DNA of 64,000 nucleotides from Tillus elongatus (Eukaryota; Arthropoda; Insecta; Coleoptera; Cleridae): NCBI GenBank assembly GCA_964006375.1, contig OZ023270.1, positions 56,327,036 to 56,391,035 of the forward strand, read 5' to 3'. Shown piece by piece: positions 47,211 to 56,803 of this stretch (position 1 is its first letter; each line of letters starts with the position of its first letter). The notes under the pieces were generated by a model. It saw only the letters and a program-made list of their open reading frames with translations, ran no database searches and was not told where the DNA came from. The position numbers and the translations under genes were made by a program.

Positions 47211-47922
47211 ATGCCCTGCATAACAATAAACCCGGCGAGATCTACGTGCTGCTCTTTCGAATAGACGCCATTATTACAATATCATTAACACCTGTAGGTA
47301 TAGCAGAATTCTCAATTTTCTTTAATAGACATTGCATATATACTGTCATTAAATCGCACATTTGTTGTTTTGTTGCTATAATGAATGGAAAATCGGTACA
47401 TCTGTAGCTTCCGTATTTTGGTAATTAACACTGTATGAACCGGAGGACTCTGGCGTTATCTAACCATGTCGGAAGCAGACACTCCAGTCCTAACTACAAA
47501 CTTTGGCGGTTGAACTTCCAGACAGACCAGATTAGCTGGCTTCAATGTAACTTTACATTAATATCCAAATAGCCGAATGTGCATGTAATTAGCTCAAAGG
47601 ATTTAACTGATCTCTTATATGGTACATACATAATAAATAAGTTAATGTCTGGGTGCATTTGCACATGAAACGAGCTGAAAAAGTCTGCACTAATTCGCTA
47701 AAAAGGTTATATATGTTTCACTGCTATTTTGGTCTTCATAGTTCCTAACATTACTTGCTTCTAATAGACGACGATAGCGTCGTCGGTGTATATAATGATA
47801 ACGTTTTATTTATATCGTTACAGATATTATTTATAATTAAATTCTGTTTTTTTTTTTCACAATAAATGCCATTTGCAGTGACTGATCCTTAATTCAGAAG
47901 ATTTTCTTGATAACTTGTAGAT
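47210..47922. other. No recognisable gene
   Basis: Nothing supported in this stretch. Confidence 0.35.
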
Positions 47923-47952
47923 AAGGCTAGATGCATTCTCACAACAACTAGA

Positions 47953-47996
47953 ACCGTAGACCGGTTTCGCTCTAATCAGAGCTCATCAGTACGGCA
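47953..47996 (-). ncRNA. Hammerhead ribozyme A, type I, canonical core
   Basis: Minus strand: stem I GCCGTA/TACGGT (six pairs with one G-U), core CTGATGA, stem II GCTCT/AGAGC with loop GATT, GAA, palindromic stem III ACCGGT and C as the cleavage base. Every conserved hammerhead position is satisfied. Short self-complementary stem III suggests action as a dimer in tandem transcripts, as reported for retrozymes. Confidence 0.9.
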
Positions 47997-48262
47997 TACT
48001 AATTGCTGCGAAAATACACCTATAAAGTAATACGGCTATGATAGCCAGCCTTCCAACACTAAGTGAGTGGTGAACCTGTCGCCACCTAGTGGCGGAACCA
48101 AGTAGTATGTTGTCACGCCAGCTCCAAACAACACAAAGTGTTAAAAAGTGGAGACTGTATACAAGTAACTAACAATTTTAGTAAATTGTCAGTCCTAGCC
48201 CATTTCTACCCTAATATAGGGACAAAGTATGTAAGGCTAGATGCATTCTCACAACAACTAGA

Positions 48263-48306
48263 ACTGTAGACCGGTTTCGCTCTAATTATAGCTCGTCAGT
48301 AAGGCA
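48263..48306 (-). ncRNA. Hammerhead ribozyme B, partly decayed
   Basis: Minus strand: core CTGACGA and GAAA intact, stem III ACCGGT and cleavage C intact, but stem II is GCTAT/AGAGC (one mismatch) and stem I retains only two pairs at its base (GCCTTA against TACAGT). Confidence 0.75.
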
Positions 48307-48350
48307 TACTAATTGGTGCGAAAATACACCTAGCACCCAGCAATTAGTAT

Positions 48351-48393
48351 GCCGTACTGACGAGCTCTAATTAGAGCGAAATCGGTATATGGT
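48351..48393 (+). ncRNA. Hammerhead ribozyme C, type I
   Basis: GCCGTA, CTGACGA, GCTCT-AATT-AGAGC, GAA, ATCGGT, A (cleavage), TATGGT. Core and stem II are perfect. Stem III has one C-to-T change; stem I pairs with G-U wobbles. Confidence 0.85.
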
Positions 48394-48656
48394 TCTAGTA
48401 GTTGTGGGAATGCATCTGTTCTTAGATACTTTGTCTATATATTAGGGTAGAAATGGGCCAGGGCTGACAATTTACTAAAATTGTTAGTTAGTTGTATACA
48501 GTCTCTATTTTTTAACACTTTGTGTTATTTGGAGCTGGCGTGACAACATACTACTTGGTTCCGCAACTAGGTGGCGACACGTTCATCACTTAGTGTTGGA
48601 AGGCTGGCTACCATAGCCGTATTACTTTATAGGTGTATTTTCGCAGCAAGTAGTAT

Positions 48657-48699
48657 GCCGTACTGACGAGCTCTCATTAGAGCGAAACCGGTCTATGGT
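48657..48699 (+). ncRNA. Hammerhead ribozyme D, type I, canonical core
   Basis: GCCGTA, CTGACGA, GCTCT-CATT-AGAGC, GAA, ACCGGT, C, TATGGT. All core bases, stem II and stem III are intact; stem I has G-U wobbles. Confidence 0.9.
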
Positions 48700-48934
48700 T
48701 CTAGTTGTTGTGAGAATGCATCTAGCCTTACATACTTTGTCCCTATATTGGGGTAGAAATGGGCCAGGGCTAACAATTTTTTAAATTGTTAGTTAGTTGT
48801 ATACTGTCTCTATTTTTAACACTCTGTGTTATTTGGAGCGGGCGTGACAACATAGTACTTGGTTCCGAACTAGGTGGCGACACGTTCACCACTCACTTAG
48901 AACTCGTAGATATTTATAAGAATGCATTAGTAAA

Positions 48935-49193
48935 ATGAAACAGTTACTCTTTCCAGTCTCACTAGTCCTGCTTTTTACACCAGGTAAGAAGTTACTGCTA
49001 TCAATTCGCTTTATATTCACTGATATCATGTTTGCTCTTGACATCAGTGTTTACTCGTTTTATAATTTTAGTCAACTTACATGTGACTGATAAAGATCTT
49101 AAAGATTGCGTTATCGGTCTACTGGGAAAGGCTCTTACTGGGAACTTGGTGGCGAAAAGGCAGGCTGTTCGATCTCATTTATGGCTGCTTTAG
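48935..49193 (+). CDS. Possible small secreted-protein gene (exons 48935-48983, 49072-49193)
   Basis: ATG at 48935 opens MKQLLFPVSLVLLFTP, a plausible signal peptide, followed immediately by G and GTAAGAAG, a strong splice donor. An 88-bp AT-rich intron ends in ataattttag at 49071. Splicing (phase 1) gives VNLHVTDKDLKDCVIGLLGKALTGNLVAKRQAVRSHLWLL and a stop at 49191-49193. The frame two bases over stays open to 49306 with CSISFMAALDCKSMPTYISCF and KCG, a cysteine pattern like small secreted proteins, so a further splice or a frameshift may join it. No family recognised. It is the only candidate host gene in the window. Confidence 0.35.
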
Positions 49194-49309
49194 ATTGCAA
49201 GTCAATGCCAACATACATCAGCTGCTTCCTGACCAGAAAATGTGGTAGTCACGATATTTTGCTTTCGCGTAGTTTGGATATACTAAGAGCTTCAAAAAGA
49301 AACTAAAAG

Positions 49310-49770
49310 AGCTGCCTAATCTATTTAACTTTCAGCACGACAGAGTCATCTTTTGCATACTCCTTGCCTTCTCGGCGCCTATTATCAGAAGGCCAGAGGA
49401 CTTACTATGAAAATAAATGAACTTTTTGTAGCATCTACCTTTGTTAATTATGAAATTCTTCCTTTTACTATGACATGGCTCACAACCCATTATAAATTCT
49501 GAATTGTTTTGTGATTCAATATTGTATAATTTGGTGTGATCGTATATCTGGTGTTGCTTCTTGTGGGGGTGGTTCATTGCTGGTTGTCTAGAAGGAAATT
49601 AATCCAACGGGTTTTAACTTTTCAGACAATGTTCATAAAATCCTGCCTGAGGTTGATATTGCTTGCTGCAAGATATTTCTCGATAATTACACTATTTGTA
49701 TGTTCTCCATTTTTAGTTTTTCGTCTTCCATTGCTCCTGCATCCTTTAATGCTTAACCTTCTTTAAGTAC
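49310..49770. other. No recognisable gene
   Basis: Nothing supported; may be 3' flank of the gene candidate or the upstream part of the endonuclease remnant that follows. Confidence 0.3.
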
Positions 49771-49779
49771 TTAGAAGCT

Positions 49780-50095
49780 AATTTTTTCCATGATCATATC
49801 TGTGTTGTACTTGGCGACTTCAATATACCTGATTATATTATGTATTCTACAGCCAGCTCCAAAATTAATTGCAATCGTTGTTTTATCTTTAGCATTCTTT
49901 TATTTTCTGATTTCTTACAATACAATCCTGTGATGAATCGCAAGAAAATACTTTGGGATCTTGTTTGTTCCAATGAACTCTGTGATGTGGTGTGTGACCC
50001 ACCAATTTTATAGGAGGGCCCAAATTATCCATCGTTGTACAATCATTCTGTCCAAAGCTCTGTGGATTTTGTTTCTCCGGTTCTATACTAGTTAT
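49780..50095 (+). pseudogene. Non-LTR retrotransposon endonuclease fragment
   Basis: Reads HDHICVVLGDFNIPDYIMY, then LLFSDFLQYNPVMNRKKILWDLVCSN and NYPSLYNHSV. GDFN is the apurinic-type endonuclease motif; Q-x-N-x-V-x-N and L-D-L-V-x-S-N are typical of jockey/CR1-like endonucleases, with the Asp of LDLV changed to Trp-Asp spacing. It breaks off near 50100. Confidence 0.65.
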
Positions 50096-50189
50096 TGCCG
50101 AGGAAATTTATATATAGAATAGAACTTTATTATATGATAGACCCATGTTTGGTTTATAGTTGTAAGGCGACCTAAAAAGTTTGAGGAAT

Positions 50190-50470
50190 CTTCTTCGGTA
50201 GCACGTTTCTTTCGGCATTGTTAAACAAGCACGCAACTAATCAGCGTTCAAGCATTTCAAAATCCGTTTTGCAGAAAGCTGTTTCATTCCCAAGTCAGGA
50301 TGAATAATGTAAAACACACGTTCATAGGAAAAGTGTAATGTTTCTGCTTTACGTTTAAGCTCAGATCGTCGATCCTCTAAGATCATTTCATCGATATAAG
50401 CAATGTCTTATTGAGTGGACGCAGATATTGGTGTGTCTTTCGAAGCGGTGCTAATTTTTCACATTTGATC
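50190..50470 (-). pseudogene. Mariner transposase N-terminal fragment
   Basis: Minus strand: IDEMILEDRRSELKRKAETLHFSYERVFYIIHPDLGMKQLSAKRILKCLNAD, then MPKET. This matches the second DNA-binding part of mariner transposases (E-x-L-x-I-S-x-x-x-V-x-x-I-x-H-x-x-L-G-M-x-K-x-S-A-x-x-V-P-x-x-L). Upstream (50388-50470) is the segment shared with 45378-45465. No catalytic domain is present. Confidence 0.75.
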
Positions 50471-50594
50471 GTTCTTTTTAGTGAATTTTCTTTAAAAAAT
50501 CACTAATGGGGAGATCCCACCTTTGGATTTTTAAAAAAATTCTTGAAATGAGCGCAAATTAGGCTCCCTAGAACACATATCCGGGGTCAGTTTT

Positions 50595-50596
<2 letters not shown>

Positions 50597-50687
<91 letters not shown>
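50597..50687. repeat. (AT)n microsatellite, left part of split core
   Basis: AT tract ending at the Penelope-like insertion. Confidence 0.97.
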
Positions 50688-50689
<2 letters not shown>

Positions 50690-50730
50690 CATGCTTGGTT
50701 CTCGGGTTAAACCGCGTCCAGGATTTATGG

Positions 50731-50773
50731 AAACTCGACGTTTCGGCTCCTGTTTTGGAGCCATTTTCAAGAG
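50731..50773 (-). ncRNA. Decayed hammerhead-like motif, third Penelope-type family
   Basis: Minus strand: CTTGAAAAT, stem II GGCTCC/GGAGCC (six perfect pairs, loop AAAACA), CGAAACGTCGAG. GAAA and stem II are clear, but the CTGANGA box reads CTTGAAAA. The layout agrees with the other motifs, so common origin is likely; ribozyme activity is not. Confidence 0.5.
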
Positions 50774-51053
50774 GTAAAGGATATATGTAAGGACACTCTA
50801 AGGCCTCAATCTGCCTACTCCTTAGAGTGATGGACAAAGGTGGGTAAAGGAAATATGTAAGGACACTCTAAGGCCTCAACCTGCCTACTCCTTAGAGTGG
50901 TGGACAAAGATGGGTAAAGGAAATATGTAAGGACACTATAAGGCCTCAATCTGCCTACTCCTTAGAGTGGTGGACAAAGGTGGCTAAAGGAAATATGTAA
51001 GGACGCTCTAAGGCCTCAATCTGCCTACTCTTTCGAGCGGTGGATAAGGGTAG
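50774..51053. repeat. Four tandem 70-bp repeats
   Basis: tggxtaaagg marks each unit at 50771, 50841, 50911 and 50981, an exact period of 70. Units include atatgtaaggacactctaag and gcctcaatctgcctactcct. A partial fifth (gcctcaatctgcctactccc) lies at 51081-51100. The same unit occurs once at 35748-35800 in inverted orientation. Confidence 0.95.
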
Positions 51054-51329
51054 GTTGGGTTGTTGTAGCTCGATTACGGGGCCTCAATCTGCCTACTCCC
51101 CAAATCTCGCCGGAGATCGTCTGTGAGGTCTCAGTGTGTTCAACCCTAGGCCTCAGAGAGATCTGGTAGTTCGTTGCAAGTCTTGTCTTATATATGTCGC
51201 TCCGTGTCCCTGTTGCGTCATCAGTGAAAGTAGTGGGGTCACCGTCAATTAAGTGGGGGGCTTTGGTCACGGTATTTAGAGGAGGATTAAGAGGGTCACC
51301 GGCATTTGTTGAGGCAGATAATGATGCAA

Positions 51330-51480
51330 TAAAATTGTCTGTGGAATTTATTTCCTTTTTGTGTGTTTGTAAAGAAGATATAATAGGTTTCCAAGTAGTC
51401 GGAAGGCGAAGACCATCATCTCTCTTATTTAAACAATCGGGACGTTTTTCAATCTCGTTTTTCAAACGTCGAGTTTCCAT
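51330..51480 (-). pseudogene. C-terminal tail of a Penelope-type ORF
   Basis: Minus strand: RRLKNEIEKRPDCLNKRDDGLRLPTTWKPIISSL. The E-I-x-K-x-P-x-x-x-N-x-R-D-x-G-x-x-L-x-x-x-W segment is the usual end of Penelope-like proteins after the GIY-YIG domain. The open frame runs 51516-51025, but residues before RRLKNE derive from the terminal piece and the downstream part is not recognised. Confidence 0.7.
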
Positions 51481-51548
51481 AAATTCTGGACGCGGTTTAA
51501 CCCGAGAACCAAGCATGTCTCACATTAAAGACCGCGGAAATCTTTTTG

Positions 51549-51551
<3 letters not shown>

Positions 51552-51634
<83 letters not shown>
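51552..51634. repeat. (AT)n microsatellite, right part of split core
   Basis: AT tract starting just after the Penelope-like insertion. Confidence 0.97.
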
Positions 51635-51639
<5 letters not shown>

Positions 51640-52489
51640 AAATGGGCCAATCTTGATAACATTTGGTAAGTACCATCATTTTGCAAGTGGCTTGGATAGG
51701 TTCGTTATCCAGGAAAATCGGCCCAGGTTTTCCCGGAAAATTTTGTATTTTCTTTCTAAAAAAATTAATTTCTCCGGAAATAACAGAGTAAGGGCAACCA
51801 AATTTGGTACCCGTGTTTGTACTATAAAGTGTAAACCATGTACCAAAATTTAGGTCTCTAGGTTTTAAGACAAAAAAGTTATGGGCAGTTGAAGAAAAAC
51901 AATTTGGAGTTTTCCTCAAAACGTTTCATTCAAATTTCATTCATTTCAAATAGACCCTTTCTCTGATGCTTTGGCTGTGGGTTTAGTTAAGTTGATGCTT
52001 TTGCTGTAGGTTTAGTTAAGTTTATGGTTTAACGGGCTACAATTTTCAGCTAATTTTCGTAGAACAATTTGTTAGTGCATTTTTGCATTTTTTATCGAAA
52101 TATGATGCCGGTTGTAAGAAAAAAATCTGGACGCAGCAAGTGCGTTTTGGTATCGAATTTTCATTAAATCCTTCATTCAAATTTCAATAACTCAATTTGC
52201 TATTAACGTAAGGTTTGTTGGCTAGGAAACCAACATTTAAATTTATTTTCGAGCAATTTCGTACATTTTCAAACAATAAGTAATTTTGATAAAATATAGT
52301 ACATTGTTTCTACTACATAGGCTATACCGGTAATCAGATTGATGCCTGCTCGCATTTGCTATTAAAAACATTTTTATGAAAATTCACTACCATAACGCAC
52401 TTGTTGCGCCCAGACTTATTTAAATTCAGCAATCCAGCTTATAATAGTAGCGTACAAAAGACATTGGTCACCTAAAGTTTGTATCATAT

Positions 52490-53025
52490 CAGCAAACATT
52501 TCTTAGTCCGATAAGCCTCTAAAAAATACTTGGTATCTCACGCAAACTGTTTTTTATAAAAAACCTATCTTTTTTTCTGACGCGTTTTCAAAAATTCACA
52601 GTTTTGTTGTTAGTCAACTTTTGTTATATCAAACTTTTATAGTTTATTTATAAAACATCATAGTACCATAACAACTAAATTCAATTTTGGTTACTGGAAA
52701 GATTTGAGGCTAACTAAAGATCAATATACCCTCGTAGTACTGTGTTTTCATTAGTGTGACACACAAAATTAACTAGATTAAGAAATAGACTTTATTTTGT
52801 GACACTCTTCTTCTTCTAGGATCTTATGATCAAATTCGTTTGAACCTAGAATTAAATTTGGACATTTTGTTTTACCACTAGAGACAGCCATTAATGTTTT
52901 CGTTCGATTAACTCAAGTATTATCCTCATCATATTAGGAGGCACTTTATTTCATATTTTCGGTAGATTATCATATTTTATCAACTTTATTATCTTTGGTG
53001 TTACTTTAAAATCGTATATATATAT
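52490..53025. other. No recognisable gene
   Basis: AT-rich spacer; a short (TA)n lies at 53014-53026 at the mariner border. Confidence 0.4.
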
Positions 53026-53799
53026 ACAGGCTGGTTCTCCGGGAGGTCCCACGATCGATTGCGGGAAAACTATCCATAGAAAAAACCTGAAAATTGGATA
53101 TTACACTAAAGTCGTTGGGGGCGGCAGGTTAAAAATATTTTCAAGATGGAGGCACTTCCGGTTATACCGGAAGTAGATGTAGATTCGCTTATTTTAAATA
53201 GAATACCCTATATTTTATTGCAGTTTCGGATTCTACAATAACTTTTTGTGAATAATGTTCTATACCTATCATCAACCGCCCAGAAGATATTTAGACTTTA
53301 AGATAAAATTTGACATTTACGGCCAGTCATTAAGATACCGTAATTTTTATAATAAGAACATATTTCTTTACGATTTTTAGAACTATTTTGAAAGATATTT
53401 CACTTCATCTATTTCTACATCGAGACTAATGATAGAGTATACAGAGTGTCCAAAAAAAATCTTGAAGCTTGCAATGAGAAATTGCGAAAATCTCGCGATT
53501 TTCAAATTGGAACCCCCTTTTTTATAACACTATCGTGTTAAGCTCAAAAAATCACTGATACTTTGTATGTAATTACCTATACCCAAATCAAACGGTTTTC
53601 ATTTTATTTTGAAAAAACATTTAAAAGCGTGATATTTTGATAAATTTCTTACCATAAGCGTTAGACATGGAAAATAAATTACCGAGTGTGTTTCTATGGA
53701 AACTTTGACAGTTTGTTGATTAACTAGCTAATAGTGGCATAGTTAAATTACACACACGAAGATTATATAAATTTTATTTACTATTTATGGACAATGTAA

Positions 53800-53996
53800 T
53801 AAAGTAATTTCGCGAACGTGTGATACATTTGCTGATAGATATCCAGATAAACCGAAACCGTCACATGAAACCGTCAAACGAATAGTAGACAATTTCAAAA
53901 ACTGCGGATTGGTCAAGAAAAAGGTGCATAGGGCTAAACCCGTTGTTAACAACGAACAAATTGAGACAGCAATTTTTAGGTATTTTGCCATATAAC
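53800..53996 (+). pseudogene. Mirrored transposase N-terminus in the left arm
   Basis: Plus strand: CDTFADRYPDKPKPSHETVKRIVDNFKNCGLVKKKVHRAKPVVNNEQIETAI, then a stop after RYFAI. It lacks the premature stop of the right-arm version, but its start codon position reads GTG and the rest of the gene is absent. Confidence 0.8.
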
Positions 53997-54084
53997 CTTA
54001 TATAAAACCATCAAACAGATAATACAAATAAAAAAAATAATTCCTACACAACATGGACTGAATAAAATGAAACAAAAATTAACG

Positions 54085-55190
54085 TCCTATGTGTTCAAAT
54101 TAACGACCTCTGGCGTCAAGACATTTTTCACACCTACGTGTCAATCCCTCATGTGTGGCCCTTCTTATTGAATCCGGATCCAATTCACGAAAAGATTCGC
54201 GAACCCGCTGCATGCAATCTTCTTTAGTAGAAACTGCAGTGTTGTAGATTTTATTTTTTATAGTAACCCATATAAGAAATCGAGAACAGATAAGTCAGGC
54301 GATCGAGGCGGCCAAAGGTGTGGCCCATTGTTGGCAATCCATTGGTCAGCAAATAGAGATTGTAAAAGATTGTTAACCAGGTGACCATTATGAGGAGGGG
54401 TCCCATCATGTTGGTAAAATATTTCCCTATATTCATTCAAAGGAAGGTTGTCCAAATAAGTTACTTCCAAATTTTGCAATATTTCCAAATAACGCTCACC
54501 TACAAGTAAATAAATAATAACAAACAACGTATTTTATGAATTTCGGATTAATTCTCACCATTCAAATTATCGTCGTATATTTCTAGGGCAACGACGCCGT
54601 CATTCCTTATAGCACAATAAACATTAAACTGCCAGCCTCCCTGAAAATGTCCTTCCCTAGAAGGATGAACATTTGTGTCACTCCAATAGTGAGAATTACG
54701 AAAATTTTGCCTCAGCCGTCCATATGATGTTATCTAAAAACAGCTCGTTTTCTTGGAATCGCATTAAAATAAATTCACAGAACTCCACCCTTCTGGAAAA
54801 ATCAGTTTCCTTCAAATGTTGCACAACTGAAAAAGCATAAGGATGGAACTTATGTTTACGTAAAATTTGCAGAACGGAGGTTTTGGACAATCCTGACTCC
54901 AGTGCTACTTGCCTCGTTGACTTTGTAGGGTATGCGGCAAAATATCCCAAAATTGCTGTCTCAATTTGTTCGTTGTTAACAACGGGTTTAGCCCTATGCA
55001 CCTTTTTCTTGACAGATCCGCAGTTTTTGAAATTGTCTACTATTCATTTGAGGGTTTTACGTGACGGTTTCTGTTTATATGGATATCTATCAGCAAATGT
55101 ATCACACGATCGCGAAATTACTTTATTACATTCTCCATAAATAGTAAATAAATTAAAATAATCTTCGTGTGTGTAATTTAACCGTGCCAT
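54085..55190 (-). pseudogene. Mariner-type transposase with 64-bp intron, nearly complete
   Basis: Starts at Met 55190 (MARLNYTHEDYFNLFTIYGECN), then DTFADRYPYKQKPSRKTLK, a TGA, IVDNFKNCG, helix-turn-helix TRQVALESGLSKTSVLQILRKH, RRVEFCEF and NIIWTAEAKF, where Ala replaces the expected first catalytic Asp. An extra T shifts the frame near 54700. After DDNLN a 64-bp intron (gtgagaat...ttgtag, 54570-54507) is followed by GERYLEILQ, YQHDGTPPHN (second Asp), WPPRSPDLSVLDFLYG (third Asp) and, after another shift, VRESFRELDPDSIRRATHEGL and a stop before FEHIG. Three lesions plus the Ala make it inactive. Confidence 0.88.
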
Positions 55191-55911
55191 TTATAGCTAG
55201 TTAATCAACAAACTGTCAAAGTTTCCATAGAAACACACTCGGTAATTTATTTTCCATGTCTAACGCTTATGGTAAGAAATTTATCAAAATATCACGCTTT
55301 TAAATGAGTTTTTTCAAAATAAAATGAAAACCGTTTGATTTGGGTATAGGTAATTACATACAAAGTATCAGTGATTTTTTGAGCTTAACACGATAGTGTT
55401 ATAAAAAAGGGAGTTCCAATTTGAAAATCGCGAGATTTTCGCAATTTCTCATTGCAAGCTTCAAGATTTTTTTTGGACACTCTCAATACTCTATCATTAG
55501 TCTCGATGTAGAAATAGATGAAGTGAAATATCTTTCAAAATAGTTCTAAAAATCGTAACGAAATATGTTCTTATTATAAAAATTACGGTATCTTAATGAC
55601 TGGCCGTAAATGTCAAATTTTATCTTAAAGTCTAAATATCTTCTGGGCGGTTGATGATAGGTATAGAACATTATTCACAAAAAGTGTTCCGAATTTATTG
55701 TAGAATCCGAAACTGCAATAAAATATAGGGTATTCTATTTAAAATAAGCGAATCTACATCTACTTCCGGTATAACCGGAAGTGCCTCCATCTTGAAAATA
55801 TTTTTAACCTGCCGCCCCCAACGACTTTAGTGTAATATCCAATTTTCAGGTTTTTTCTATTGATAGTTTTCCCGCAACCGATCGTGGGACCTCCCGGAGG
55901 ACCACCCGGTA

Positions 55912-56800
55912 TAAAGTTTATTCACACCCAGTAATTAATTTCAGACGTATTTAAAAGCTTCAGTCATTAATTTACCCAGAGATTGCCCCAGCACATTCGC
56001 GAGTAAGCTAAAATATAAATATAATTCTGCCTACCGTATAATTTGACTACAAATCATATGCCATAATGTGCTGATTAAGACATAAATTCGACACATTAAT
56101 TGGATTATTCGTATAAATACGTAGGACCCCGATGGTATTAAACAACAGAATATGCGCTTTTAACTCTTTAAATGACATTTCGATGTTACAACAGTGATAA
56201 CGGGAAAATCCTCTTCTCTCACATATTTGACTGTAATTGAATGTGGTCGAAATTTAATTTTGTAGCCAGTAAACTGGAATTGAATTTTGGTCATTTTCTT
56301 CCGTTGAACGGTGTAACAATGGCTGATGCTGGGATATTGGAGGTTTTTAACTGCCATCAAAAAAATCTGTACATAAACGTTACTCATGTATGCTTTAAAA
56401 TAAACGTTAATGCAATTGTGCCGCCTGAATTACTTTGTGAAAAATAAAATTATTTTGTCATATTACATACCAAATTTTTAAATTCATATTAATTAGTTCG
56501 CTTGTTAGGACAGGCTTCCACACGGCAACAAGATAAAAATTAACCATAGATATACATTTAACAAGGTAAACCGACGGCCAATGCTTACAATTTATGGGAT
56601 AATGTATGTGAGTGTAGTCTGCGCACGGAAAAGATGATAGCGATACAATGAGGCAAGTGGGTTGGCGAGACAGAGACAAGCAATTATCAGCTAGCTATCG
56701 AGCGATATATCCATTGTTGCTCCTACGCTCAAATGTCAAATAACTTATTACTTTTCGTCCTTGGCTAGGCGACATAAATGACAACATTTCAGATGGCTGT
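55912..56800. other. No recognisable gene
   Basis: Nothing supported. Confidence 0.35.
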
Positions 56801-56803
56801 CGG

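Larger units (their letters stand above)
47923..48900. mobile_element. Retrozyme-like array: tandem 310-bp hammerhead units in opposing orientation
   Basis: On the minus strand one complete unit (47923-48232) and a second partial unit (48233-48331) lie in tandem with a period of 310 bp (aaggctagatgcattctc at 47923 and 48233). From 48338 two units follow on the plus strand with a period of 306 bp (tagtatgccgtactgacgag at 48345 and 48651). Each of the four has a hammerhead motif. There is no ORF. Size, tandem arrangement and type I hammerhead match animal retrozymes, small non-autonomous retroelements that give circular RNAs. Confidence 0.85.
50688..51551 (-). mobile_element. Penelope-like fragment with inverted terminal pieces
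   Basis: The ends are inverted copies of about 55 bp (gacatgcttggttctcgggt at 50688 and acccgagaaccaagcatgtc ending 51519). On the minus strand: a terminal-repeat piece, the ORF C-terminus (51470-51340), about 300 bp of 3' sequence, four 70-bp repeats and the other terminal piece with a hammerhead-like motif. Terminal pieces in inverted order around a 5'-truncated body are known for Penelope-like insertions. 51520-51551 is unassigned. Confidence 0.75.
50460..52490 (+). mobile_element. (AT)n bipartite repeat copy d, split by a Penelope-like insertion
   Basis: Left half 50460-50687 (hairpin gtgaattttctttaaaaaat, left block, AT core) and right half 51552-52430 (AT core, right block, and the about 297-bp segment with ends tctggacgcagcaagtgcgt at 52128 and cacttgttgcgcccaga near 52422) together equal copy c at 45378-46655. 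The right flank is shared as well (aattcagcaatccagcttat). The Penelope-like fragment 50688-51551 sits exactly inside the (AT)n core. Confidence 0.8.
53027..55909 (-). mobile_element. 2.9-kb mariner-type transposon with about 970-bp terminal inverted repeats
   Basis: 53027-53998 and 54932-55909 are inverted copies (more than 90% alike by eye), with TA at 53025-53026 and 55910-55911. Outer ends: caggctggttctccggga and, in complement, cgggtggtcctccggga. The arms extend into the transposase gene: the first about 85 codons are present in both arms, in sense on the minus strand in the right arm and mirrored in the left arm. Confidence 0.9.

Noticed and set aside
50774..51053. CRISPR-like array
   Set aside because: The 70-bp units are contiguous repeats without unique spacers, in a eukaryotic retroelement.
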